Positions 37,863 to 48,265 of a stretch of DNA of 64,000 nucleotides are shown here, piece by piece (position 1 is the first letter of the stretch; each line of letters starts with the position of its first letter). Position numbers and translations under genes: made by a program. The DNA lies in NCBI RefSeq assembly GCF_016862895.1, contig NZ_BONV01000005.1:62001-126000 (forward strand), read 5' to 3'. Under the pieces are notes generated by a model. That model was not told the DNA's origin. It saw nothing but the letters and a program-made list of their open reading frames with translations, and did not search any database. Source of the DNA: Planotetraspora kaengkrachanensis (GTDB lineage Bacteria > Actinomycetota > Actinomycetes > Streptosporangiales > Streptosporangiaceae).

Positions 37863-38456
37863 TCAGGCTTCGAGCTCGCGCCAGGTCTGCCGCCAGGTTG
37901 CGAACCAGTCGGCGAACCAGGGCTCGCGCTGGGCCAGCGGAAGGATGAAGTCGACGGTCTCGCGGTGGTACCGGCGCTGGAAGTCCTCCGGCATGCGGTG
38001 CAACTCCTGCACGTTGCTGACCCGGTCCGCCAGCTTGACCAGCACGGCCTCGTCCGGCGCCGACACCAGAGAGCGAAGGTAGGCGCGCTTCACCGCGCGC
38101 TTGTCGCCTCCGGTCGGGGTCTGCGGCTTGGTCACCCAGCCGACCAGTTCGGCCACGCGCTCGCCGAACCGCTCGGCGATCGCGGAGATCGGGCAAGGCG
38201 TGTCCTCGACGACGTCGTGCAGCGCGAGCGCGACCAGCACGTCGCGGTCCACGATCCCCGCCCCGGTCACCGCCGTCTCCAGGGCCTCCACCAGGTGGGC
38301 CACGTACGGATCGCCCGTCGGCCGGAGCTGATCACCGTGTTGCTCGGCGGCGAACGTGAGAGCCCTGCGGACCTCGTGGAAGGTCTCCTGCGCAAGCAGA
38401 TCGGCGAGGGCGGATTCGGCGCCCTGCGCGGTCTTCCAGCTGGTGAACGTCCTCAT
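37863..38456 (-). CDS. HD-domain hydrolase, SpoT/Mesh1-like small alarmone hydrolase candidate
   Basis: The 197-residue protein (start 38456, with GGAGAGGGG upstream; another Met is six codons earlier) carries the hydrolase half of RelA/SpoT only. Metal ligands are His40, His54, the pair His80-Asp81 and the catalytic EDT segment (ALHDVVEDT), followed by FGERVAELVGWVTKPQT and VKLADRVSNVQEL. No synthetase or TGS domain is present. This matches small alarmone hydrolases (Mesh1 type) that remove pyrophosphate from ppGpp, and some also act on NADPH. It lies next to the DevR island, but I see no box in front of it. Confidence 0.82.
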   Translation of the reverse strand: MRTFTSWKTAQGAESALADLLAQETFHEVRRALTFAAEQHGDQLRPTGDPYVAHLVEALETAVTGAGIVDRDVLVALALHDVVEDTPCPISAIAERFGERVAELVGWVTKPQTPTGGDKRAVKRAYLRSLVSAPDEAVLVKLADRVSNVQELHRMPEDFQRRYHRETVDFILPLAQREPWFADWFATWRQTWRELEA

Positions 38457-38613
38457 CCCGACCCCTCTCCTCATCGCCGCACGCGTCGATCAAACCATGC
38501 TCGCTGGCACATTCTGGACGGTTCCCCCGTCTGGGAGGCCGCGATCAGGTTGACTCCGGCGTCGATCGCGCGCTCGAAGGCGTATACATGATCAAAGTCG
38601 CGGACAGGCTTGG

Positions 38614-39651
38614 ATGCTACGTTTGCCGCGTATGAGCATCCGAGAGATTTCCACCACGGATTACCACACCGCTGGGGAGCCGTTCCGGATCGTCAGCCAC
38701 CCGCCTGTGGCCATCGAAGGCGCGACCGTAGCGGACAAGCGCATGTTCGCGATCAGCGACCCGCACGTCGATGGCCTGCGCAAACTGTTGTGCTTCGAGC
38801 CGCGCGGGCACGCGGACATGTACGGCGGCTTCCTCACCGAGCCCGATGACGAAGGCGCGCATCTGGGGGTGCTCTTCTGGCACAAGGACGGTTTCTCCAC
38901 GGCATGTGGCCACGGGACCATCGCGCTGGGCGTGTGGGCGGTGCAGAGCGGGCTCGTCGAACCCGACCCGTCCGGTGTCACCGACGTACGCATCGATGTG
39001 CCTTCCGGACGAGTGACCGCGCGTGTCCACGCTGCGGGCGGGCAGATCACCGGAGTCGACTTCGTCAGCGTTCCCAGCTACCGCCTCCACGAGCAGGTCG
39101 GGATCTCGACCTCGCGTGGCGAACTGGCCGTCGACATCAGCTTCGGCGGAGCGACGTACGCGCATCTGGACGCCTCGAGCATCGGCCTCGGTGTCGTTCC
39201 GGAGAACTACACCGAACTCATCGCGATCGGCCGTGAGATCAAATGGCTGCTCAACGACACTCCGTATTCCGCGCATCCGCTGGACGACCGGCTGAGCGGC
39301 ATCTACGGCACCATCCTCTTCGAGGATCTCGGCGTGGACGATGCGGGCAATCCTCATCAGCGCAACGTCACCGTGTTCGCCGACGGTGAGGTCGACCGTT
39401 CACCCTGTGGATCGGGCACCTGCTCACGGGTGGCTGTGCTCGCCTCGGACGGCGTGCTCCAGCCCGGCAGGCGGTTGGTGCACGACTCGATCGTGGGAAC
39501 CCGATTCGTGGCGCGGGTCGCGGGCGAACAGACGGTCGCCGGCCGTCGGGCTTTCCTGCCGGAGGTCACCGGCATGGCGTTCCGGACCGGCCGGCACACC
39601 TTCGAGATCGATTCCGAGGACTCGCTCGGGGAAGGGTTCGTCCTCCGGTGA
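38614..39651 (+). CDS. Proline racemase/hydroxyproline epimerase-family enzyme
   Basis: This 345-residue protein has the two active-site motifs of the family: FSTACGHGTIALG with Cys98 and DRSPCGSGTCSR with Cys265. Two cysteines are found in proline racemases and 4-hydroxyproline 2-epimerases; trans-3-hydroxyproline dehydratases have Thr at the second position. The next gene overlaps by 4 nt (GTGA) and encodes an ornithine cyclodeaminase-type enzyme, which in such pairs often reduces pyrroline-2-carboxylate, so a hydroxyproline or D-amino-acid route is likely. The start could be ATG 38614 or ATG 38632; only the first has a weak AGG upstream. Confidence 0.88.
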   Translation: MLRLPRMSIREISTTDYHTAGEPFRIVSHPPVAIEGATVADKRMFAISDPHVDGLRKLLCFEPRGHADMYGGFLTEPDDEGAHLGVLFWHKDGFSTACGHGTIALGVWAVQSGLVEPDPSGVTDVRIDVPSGRVTARVHAAGGQITGVDFVSVPSYRLHEQVGISTSRGELAVDISFGGATYAHLDASSIGLGVVPENYTELIAIGREIKWLLNDTPYSAHPLDDRLSGIYGTILFEDLGVDDAGNPHQRNVTVFADGEVDRSPCGSGTCSRVAVLASDGVLQPGRRLVHDSIVGTRFVARVAGEQTVAGRRAFLPEVTGMAFRTGRHTFEIDSEDSLGEGFVLR

Positions 39652-40610
39652 CCGGCGCGCCGTTTCCGTACGTCGGTCCTGAGCGGATCGCCGCGCTCGT
39701 GTCACCGCGTGAGGCCGTCGAGGCCATCGAGGCGGCGCTGCGTGCGGGGCTGAATCCCGCCGATGATCCCCCGCGAAGCCAGGTGGACGTCCGGCACGGG
39801 CAGGTCCTCATGATGCCCAGCGAACGTGCGGCCGGCGCCGGCGTCAAGATCGTCACCGTCGCGCCGCACAACAGCGGTACCGGCCTGCCCCGGATCCAAG
39901 GCCTCTACGTGCTCTTCGACGCCGTGACGCTCACCCCCAAGGCCGTGCTCGACGCCCCCATGCTGACCACACTGCGTACTCCCGCCGTCTCGGTGGCGGC
40001 TGTCGGACCCGCGCTCACGCGAACGACCGAGCCCGCCAACATCGTGATCTTCGGCGCCGGACCGCAGGCCACCGGGCACGCCGCCACGCTGAAATCGGTG
40101 TTGTCCGGGAGCCGGGAGATCGCAGGCGTGACCCAGGTCGTGCGACGTCCAGAGGCATATCCCGCACCACGGGACGCCGACGTCGCGGTCGTGCCGGCGG
40201 GGGGCGCCCAGGCCGCGAACGCTGTCCGCGACGCGAACGTGGTCGTGTGCGCCACCAGTTCCCGTGTGCCGGTTTTCGATTCGACGCTCGTCCGCGACGA
40301 CGCGGTCGTCATCGCGGTGGGCTCCCATGAGCCCGACGCCAGGGAGGTCGACGCGGGCCTGTTCCGGCGCGCGCACGTCATCGTCGAAGACGTGCGTACG
40401 GCACTGCGCGAATGCGGTGACGTGGTGATGGCCGTCGAAGAGAAGGCCATCACCCCGGAGCAGCTGATCACGATGCGCTCGGTGGTCTCCGGCGAGGTAG
40501 AACTCACCACCGACCGGCCCGTGTTGTTCAAGAGCGCGGGCATGTCCTGGCAGGACCTCGTCATCGCCGAAGCGATCGTCTCCCGCCTGCAAGAACACCC
40601 TGAACTCTAG
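39648..40610 (+). CDS. Ornithine cyclodeaminase/mu-crystallin-family enzyme
   Basis: This 320-residue enzyme has the NAD(P)-binding motif IVIFGAGPQATGHAATLKSV and the family segments VKIVTVAPHNSGTGLPRIQG and ALRTPAVSVAA-like LTTLRTPAVSVAA. Family members include ornithine cyclodeaminase, alanine dehydrogenase and delta1-pyrroline-2-carboxylate reductase. The GTG start overlaps the racemase-family stop, so the two are translationally coupled. Coupling to that enzyme favours the pyrroline-2-carboxylate or a related imino acid reductase role. A structured terminator follows. Confidence 0.88.
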   Translation: MTGAPFPYVGPERIAALVSPREAVEAIEAALRAGLNPADDPPRSQVDVRHGQVLMMPSERAAGAGVKIVTVAPHNSGTGLPRIQGLYVLFDAVTLTPKAVLDAPMLTTLRTPAVSVAAVGPALTRTTEPANIVIFGAGPQATGHAATLKSVLSGSREIAGVTQVVRRPEAYPAPRDADVAVVPAGGAQAANAVRDANVVVCATSSRVPVFDSTLVRDDAVVIAVGSHEPDAREVDAGLFRRAHVIVEDVRTALRECGDVVMAVEEKAITPEQLITMRSVVSGEVELTTDRPVLFKSAGMSWQDLVIAEAIVSRLQEHPEL

Positions 40611-40654
40611 GATCTCCCGGGCGGACCGACCCGCCACGCATATCCGCTGGTGAA

Positions 40655-40710
40655 GGTGGCCGCCGCTGCCGGGGAGACCGGTCACGAGGCGTGACGCAGC
40701 GGCGGTCACC
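40655..40710. terminator. Bidirectional terminator with nested hairpin
   Basis: GGTGGCCGCCGCTGC and GCAGCGGCGGTCACC form a 15-position stem with one G-T pair; the 26-nt loop contains a second repeat, GTCAC-GAGGC-GTGAC. It lies between convergent stops at 40610 and 40731. Confidence 0.65.
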
Positions 40711-40730
40711 GTAGGGGTGCTCCCGGACCG

Positions 40731-43109
40731 TTATCGGCCGAGCAGGCTCAGCGCCGCGTCGACGATGGAACCCGCGTCGATTCCGTGCAGCGCATAGGCG
40801 TCGGCGAGGCTCGAGGACTGCCCGAACTCGGTCACTCCGAGACAGCGAATCCGGTCTCCGCGTGCCCCGGCGAGGAACGACAGGGTGTGCGGGTGGCCGT
40901 CGAGGACCGTCACCAACGGCGTCGGGTGCGGCTGCGGGAACAGCATGTCCACGATGTTGCCGCCGGTACCGGGGCGCCGCTCGCCACGCTGCTGGAACGA
41001 TCGGAAGACCAGGTCGGCACTGGTCAGGCAGACGACGCCCGCCGCGATGCCGAGGTTTTGCAGGATCTGAGCCGCTTGCACCACTTCGGGCATGATCGCG
41101 CCCATTCCGACGAGCGTCACCTGCTCCGACGCCGGGTCGTGGTCTGTGAGCCGGTATCCGCCGGCGACGGCTTGCAGGCGGCGGCGCTCCAGAAGCGCGG
41201 GTTCCTCCGGCAGCCGTGCGAGGTCGGGGTCGACGGGCCGGGTGGAGAGCCGGAAATAGGCCGACGTTCCTCCCGGAATTCCGACCTGGGCCATCGCGTG
41301 CAGGAAGGTCCACTCCAGGTCCTGGGCGAACGCCGGTTCCCAGGCCGTGCACGCCGGCTGCTCAAGCCCGATCGACGGAGTCGTGATCGACTGGTGGGCG
41401 CCGCCTTCCGGCGCGAGGGTCACCCCGGACGGCGTGCCGACGAGGATCGACTGGCCGCCGGCGTAGATTCCATACGACCACGGTTCGAGCGCCCGGGACA
41501 CGAACGGGTCGTACAGGGTGCCGATGGGGATCAGTCTGTGCCCCCAGCGGCTCCAGGTGGCGCCGAGCTCACCGAGAAGGCCGACGAGGTTCACCTCGGC
41601 GATGCCCAGTTCGATGTGCTGTCCGGTCGGGACTTCTGACCACTTCAGGATCCGCTCGGTGTCGTCAGCGAACCAGTCGCGGCGGTCCGCGATCGACCAC
41701 ACGCCGGTCTTGTTGATCCAGCCGCCGAGGTTGGTCGACGAGGCGACGTCCGGGCTGCAGGTGACTATGTACGGCGCCAGATCCGGTGCGTCGCGAGGGA
41801 TGTCCGCGAGGAGGCGACCCAGGGCGGCCTGCGTGGATGTGGGCTTGCGGTACGGGTGGCCGAGCGATGTCGGGACGGCCACCTCCGGCACGGGTCGCAG
41901 CGGCGGACGCCTGAGCAGTTCGGAGCGCGTCGAGCACAGGCGGCCGGGAGCCGAGTCGGCGCCGAAGCTCCGCCAGGGGTCTTCGAGGCTGGTGCCGCAC
42001 CGCTCGGCCAGGTCGTGCATCTGCGCTTCGGTCAACAAGGCCGAATGGTTGTTCGGATGCCCTTCCGTGGGCAGGCCGCGTCCCTTGATCGTGTAAGCGA
42101 AGACCACGGTCGGCCGGTCGGTCGCGGCGCTGCCGTAGGTGTCCGTGAGGAGGCCGAGGTCGTGGCCGCCGAGGTCGCGGATGGCCGCGGCGAGCCTGCT
42201 CGGCTCCAGACCGCCGACCAGTGCGCGGAGCCTGTCACTTCCGCCACCGTCGAGGATCCGGTCGGCTATCTGGGAGGAGTCGACCCGCAGCATTCGCTGG
42301 TATTCCTCGTTCGGCATCGCCTCGAGCCTCAGCCGAAGCTCCTCACCTCCGGGAAGCTCGAACAGTTCGCTGATCAGGCGGCCCCACTTCAGCGTGATGA
42401 CCTGCCATCCCGCGGCGGCGAACATGCCTTGGAGCCGCCTGATCTGGATGTCGGGGACGACGCGGTCCAGCGACTGCCGGTTCAGGTCGACGATCCACAG
42501 GAGCTCGCCCATGGAGGAGACGGCGGGATCGGCGATCGCCTCCCAGATGGCTCCTTCGTCGAGTTCGGCGTCGCCGAGCAGGCTGACGAACCGGCCGGCG
42601 GCGGGAGCGGCGGCCGAACGCGACCGCAGGTAGCGCAGCGACATCGCGGCCCACAGCGAGGCTGTCGCGCCGATGCCGACCGAGCCGGTGGAGAAGTCGA
42701 CCGTGTCGGGGTCCTTGATCCGGCTCGGATAGCTCTGGAGGCCGCCCTTCTCCCGGAGCGTGCGCAGATACTTCGGGTCGAGATCTCCGAGCAGGTAGTT
42801 GATCGCGTGGAGCACGGGTGAGGCGTGCGGCTTGACCGAGACTCGGTCTTCGTGGGTCAGCTCGTGGAACCACAGGGCGACCATGATGTCGACCATCGAC
42901 GCCGACGACGCCTGGTGCCCTCCGACTTTCACGCCCGAAGGGTTGGGCCGGTTACGGTTGGCGGCGTCAACGATGGCGGTGGACAGCCAGAGAACCCTGG
43001 TGGAGATCTCGCGAAGCGCCGCGGCTTCGTCGTCTGTCAGGCCTGGGCGAGTGGTCGACAGCGGCCGGTCCGAATCGTCCGTGAGGGGCCTGTCGTCCGT
43101 CTGAGTCAT
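40731..43109 (-). CDS. Transketolase-like/pyruvate dehydrogenase E1-like enzyme
   Basis: This 792-residue protein is a thiamine-diphosphate enzyme. The GDG-type motif is GDAELDEGAIWEAIADPAVS followed by DLNRQSLDRVVP, the form seen in homodimeric AceE-type pyruvate dehydrogenases. The Pyr domain has GQHIELGIAEVNLVGLLGEL and GGAHQSITTPSIGLEQPACT. It is shorter than AceE (about 890) and has no E2/E3 genes beside it. It may act on its own as a transketolase or 2-oxoacid decarboxylase, or feed complexes encoded elsewhere. It is 162 nt downstream of the methyltransferase-like gene on the same strand and may have its own promoter. Confidence 0.82.
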   Translation of the reverse strand: MTQTDDRPLTDDSDRPLSTTRPGLTDDEAAALREISTRVLWLSTAIVDAANRNRPNPSGVKVGGHQASSASMVDIMVALWFHELTHEDRVSVKPHASPVLHAINYLLGDLDPKYLRTLREKGGLQSYPSRIKDPDTVDFSTGSVGIGATASLWAAMSLRYLRSRSAAAPAAGRFVSLLGDAELDEGAIWEAIADPAVSSMGELLWIVDLNRQSLDRVVPDIQIRRLQGMFAAAGWQVITLKWGRLISELFELPGGEELRLRLEAMPNEEYQRMLRVDSSQIADRILDGGGSDRLRALVGGLEPSRLAAAIRDLGGHDLGLLTDTYGSAATDRPTVVFAYTIKGRGLPTEGHPNNHSALLTEAQMHDLAERCGTSLEDPWRSFGADSAPGRLCSTRSELLRRPPLRPVPEVAVPTSLGHPYRKPTSTQAALGRLLADIPRDAPDLAPYIVTCSPDVASSTNLGGWINKTGVWSIADRRDWFADDTERILKWSEVPTGQHIELGIAEVNLVGLLGELGATWSRWGHRLIPIGTLYDPFVSRALEPWSYGIYAGGQSILVGTPSGVTLAPEGGAHQSITTPSIGLEQPACTAWEPAFAQDLEWTFLHAMAQVGIPGGTSAYFRLSTRPVDPDLARLPEEPALLERRRLQAVAGGYRLTDHDPASEQVTLVGMGAIMPEVVQAAQILQNLGIAAGVVCLTSADLVFRSFQQRGERRPGTGGNIVDMLFPQPHPTPLVTVLDGHPHTLSFLAGARGDRIRCLGVTEFGQSSSLADAYALHGIDAGSIVDAALSLLGR

Positions 43110-43271
43110 GTGAATCCTCGATCGCTTGTGGCGCGCGGTGTCCCGCCCCGGCCTGGGCGCCCCTGGTGGTCAGCGCCGAAACGCAAGGCATCGTGACATT
43201 TTGTCCTGATACCCGTCGCCGCGGTCGGTCGCCCCCCGTTCGAATCGCGTCAGCCGCCGTACCGCGGGGCG

Positions 43272-44474
43272 TCAGCGGATCCTGTGGGGGCTGGTGGACA
43301 GGGCCGCCCGCAGCGCGGGATGCATCCGGTCGACGACATGCTGCGGATACTCCACCCGCCTGCCGTCCACCCGCACGGCCAGCGCCGGCGGGTCGGCGGC
43401 GAAACACCGGTCGCAGCGGCCGGCCGCGCCGACCGGCTGGAACCGCCCGCACCCCGGACACCGGTCCAGGCCGCGCTGCGCGCGGCGAGCGGGCCTGCGC
43501 CGCCAGACGGTGAGCCGGTCGGGCACACCCGGCCAGGACGGCAGGCCGAACTCCTCGGCGGGAGTCCAGTTCAGTTCGAGCTCGCGGTGCAGGCGGACGG
43601 TGCCGGTGGGACCGTCCGCGTCCCCGCCGACGTAGAGCAGCGTGTCGCCGCGGTACGCGCGCAGCGCGCCGTACCCCGCGGCGTCGTCGTCCGGCGGCGG
43701 CCAGCACAGCAGCAGCGTGCGGTGGGGGTCGGCGCGGACCGCCGCCGCGGTGCTCATCGGCTCGACCGGCGCCCAGCGGCGGGCGTCCGCCAGGTGGTAC
43801 CGGTTGTCTCCGGACTCCGGCGGCGTGGTGTCGACGGCGCGGACGTCGGCTCCGCGTAGGCGCAGCAGGGCGGCCCAGTAGCCGGTGCCGGCGCCGCCCT
43901 CGATCACCGGGGAGTGGTCGGCGACGCGGGCCAGAGCCGCCTCGTTCGGAATCGCCCACGCGAGCCTGCCTGCCAGCTCACGCCTGCGGCCGGGGAGATC
44001 GAGCACCCGGGCCAGGCCGGGCGTCAGCCGGAACGGGCCGACTCCGGGCGGTCCGCCGGCGAGGATCGCCACCAGATCGAGGTACGGGTTGCGAGCCGGG
44101 CCGAGCCGCGTCCGGCCCAGTTCGCCGAGCGCGGCGTGGTAGGCCTCCAGCCGGTGCCTGCCCTCGACCCAGTCCGCCCGGGTGGTCGCGGCCGCCGGGC
44201 CTCCCGGCGGCCGAACCGCGTCCGGATAGCGGGCGGCGAAGTCCTCGAACGTCGGCAGTTCGCGCAACTCGTCGAGGGTGATCGGGGCCAGCCACCGGGA
44301 CCGGTGGGGGTAGGGTCGCCCGGCGGGCAGGTGCCGCCAGCGATCCGGTCCGTACGGCACGACGGCGACGCCGCAACCCGCACAGATCGGATGCCCGTCG
44401 ACGAGCGCACGACGCCCGCCGAGCAGGAGCGGCCGGACGCCTTCCCCATGACCGGCGGGCGCCGAACCGGTCAC
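43272..44474 (-). CDS. Zinc-ribbon protein with SAM-methyltransferase-like core
   Basis: I do not recognise a named family. The 400-residue protein has a CxxC pair at Cys31/Cys34 (CAGCGVAVVP), a central Rossmann-like motif SPVIEGGAGTGYWAALLRLR followed by GADVRAVD that looks like motif I and the acidic end of strand 2 of class I methyltransferases, and a C-terminal ribbon CPGCGRF...RCDRCF. The GTG start overlaps the LivF stop by 4 nt, so it is translated with the transporter. The coupling suggests a role linked to the imported compound, but no substrate can be given. Codon bias fits its neighbours. Confidence 0.65.
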   Translation of the reverse strand: MTGSAPAGHGEGVRPLLLGGRRALVDGHPICAGCGVAVVPYGPDRWRHLPAGRPYPHRSRWLAPITLDELRELPTFEDFAARYPDAVRPPGGPAAATTRADWVEGRHRLEAYHAALGELGRTRLGPARNPYLDLVAILAGGPPGVGPFRLTPGLARVLDLPGRRRELAGRLAWAIPNEAALARVADHSPVIEGGAGTGYWAALLRLRGADVRAVDTTPPESGDNRYHLADARRWAPVEPMSTAAAVRADPHRTLLLCWPPPDDDAAGYGALRAYRGDTLLYVGGDADGPTGTVRLHRELELNWTPAEEFGLPSWPGVPDRLTVWRRRPARRAQRGLDRCPGCGRFQPVGAAGRCDRCFAADPPALAVRVDGRRVEYPQHVVDRMHPALRAALSTSPHRIR

Positions 44475-45179
44475 AGCCCGAGCACGCTGCGCCGCACCTC
44501 GGCGCTGTCGCGGAGCTCGTCGGCCGAGCCGGAAAGCACCACTCGCCCCTCCCCCAGCAGATACGCCCGGACCGAGATGTCGAGCGCACGCTGCACGTCC
44601 TGTTCGACCACCACGACGCTCACCCCCCGCTCGTTGATCCGTGCGATCGCGTCGTAGACCTCGTCCACCCGGACCGGCGCGAGCCCCAGTGAGGGTTCGT
44701 CGAGCAGCAGCAACCGCGGCTGGGCCATCAGCGCCCTGCCGATCGCGACCATCTGCTGCTCGCCCCCGCTGAGGCTGCCGGCGAGCTGACCGGCGCGCTC
44801 GGCCAGCCTGGGGAAGATCTCGTAGACGGCCGCCAGGGTCGCCCGGTGCGTCCCGCGGGCGCCCTTCCGGTAGGCGCCGAGCACCAGGTTGTCCAGCACC
44901 GTCATCCGGGGGAAGATCCGCCGGCCCTCGGGCACGATCGCCACGCCGTGCCCGCAGACCCGGTGGCCGCGCACCCGGGTGACGTCGACCCCGCCGACGG
45001 TGATCCGGCCCCGGTGCGCCGGGTGGATCCCCGCGACGGCGTTGACCAGGGTGGACTTGCCGGCGCCGTTGGGACCGACGACGCAGACGGTCTCCCCCTC
45101 ATGGACCTCCATCGCCACGTCCCACAACGCCTGCGCGTCGCCGTAGCGCACGTCGAGATCCCGGATCTGCAACAGCGGC

Positions 45180-45187
<8 letters not shown>
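44471..45187 (-). CDS. livF: Branched-chain amino acid-type ABC ATPase (LivF)
   Basis: The 238-residue protein has Walker A GPNGAGKST at residues 38-46, LivF-type VPEGRRIFPRMTVLDNLVLG, signature SLSGGEQQMVAIGRALM and Walker B LLLLDEPSLGLAP. The start overlaps the LivM-LivG fusion stop by 8 nt, and the stop overlaps the next gene by 4 nt. It pairs with the ATPase half of the fusion. Substrates of the HAAT class include branched-chain amino acids, urea and amides; the amidohydrolase at the start of the operon suggests an amide or a hydrolysis product. Confidence 0.92.
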
Positions 45188-47233
<2,046 letters not shown>

Positions 47234-47237
<4 letters not shown>

Positions 47238-48103
47238 CGGACACCTCCCGCCGCGAACAGGCCCTGCGGACGCAGCAGCAGGGCCAGGATGATTGCCGAG
47301 AAGAGCACGAACGGCGCGGCCGCGGGCGACCACACCGCGGAGACGACGCCGGAGATGACGCCCACCAGGATGCCTGCGGCGAACGTCCCCACCACTTCGC
47401 CGATCCCGCCGAGGATGACCACCGCGAAGACGGTGCCGAACCACTCGTACGCGGTGTCCGGCGTCAGCGCGTTCGAGAGCGCGAAGACCATGCCGGCCAG
47501 GGCGGCGGTGGCGCCGACGATCCCGCCGAGCAGCACGCTGAGGCGGCGGTGGTCGACCCCGAACGCGCCGGCCACCGCCCGGTCCTGGGCGATCGCCCGC
47601 ATCGCCCGGCCGGCGAAGGTGCGGCGCAGCACCAGGTGGGACGCGAGCACCACCAGCGCGGCCAGCCCGAAGGCGACCAGCGTGGTGACAGGGAAGACCA
47701 GCCTGCCGATCGCGACCGACTGGGTGGCGTACGGGTTGACGTCGGCGGACATCCTCCGGAAGTCCGCACTCCAGATGTTGCTCGTCACCTGGATGGTGAT
47801 GATCAGCAATCCGAAGCTGACCAGCAGCGAGTTGAACTCGGTGAGCCGCAACCGGTCGAACAGCCACTGGATCGCGGCGCCGGCGACGAACATCGCCGGC
47901 ACGGTGATCACGAGTGTGAGGATCGGGTCGAGGTGCCAGGAGTCGGCCACCTGGAAGGTGAGGTACGCGCCGATCAGGATCAGCCCGAAGTGGGCCAGGT
48001 TGATGACGCGCAGCACGCCCCAGGTCACCGAGAGGCCGGCGGCCATGAGGGCGTAGAGGCCACCGATCAGCGCTCCGGTGAGCGTGGCCTGGATAACGTT
48101 CAT
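47234..48103 (-). CDS. livH: Branched-chain amino acid-type ABC permease (LivH)
   Basis: This 289-residue membrane protein begins MNVIQATLTGALIGGLYALM and has about eight hydrophobic segments with the LivH landmark GVLRVINLAHFGLILIGAYL and the coupling loop RAMRAIAQDRAVAGAFGVD. It overlaps the fusion gene by 4 nt. It would form the channel together with the LivM half of the fusion. A 162-nt gap with a hairpin separates it from livK upstream. Confidence 0.92.
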
Positions 48104-48230
48104 AGGGGGTCGCCTCGTGGGGCCGGTGCCGCGCGGTGCGCGGCACGTGGTCGGGAAGCCGGGACCGCCGGGTGCGTGGCCGGGGGGAAACCACGCGCCC
48201 GACGGCGTTGTGCGGTGGTGGTGCGGAGAG

Positions 48231-48262
48231 CCCGGATGCCCGGCGTGAACCGGGCACCCGGG
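48231..48262 (-). terminator. Hairpin between livK and livH (probable attenuator)
   Basis: CCCGG-A-TGCCCGG and CCGGGCA-C-CCGGG pair around loop CGTGAA with one A-C mismatch. Lying inside the operon just after livK, it could lower downstream transcription so that the binding protein is made in excess. Confidence 0.5.
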
Positions 48263-48265
48263 GGG

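Noticed and set aside
43236-43256. GTTCGAATC, which resembles a tRNA T-loop
   Set aside because: No matching acceptor, D or anticodon stems can be folded around it.
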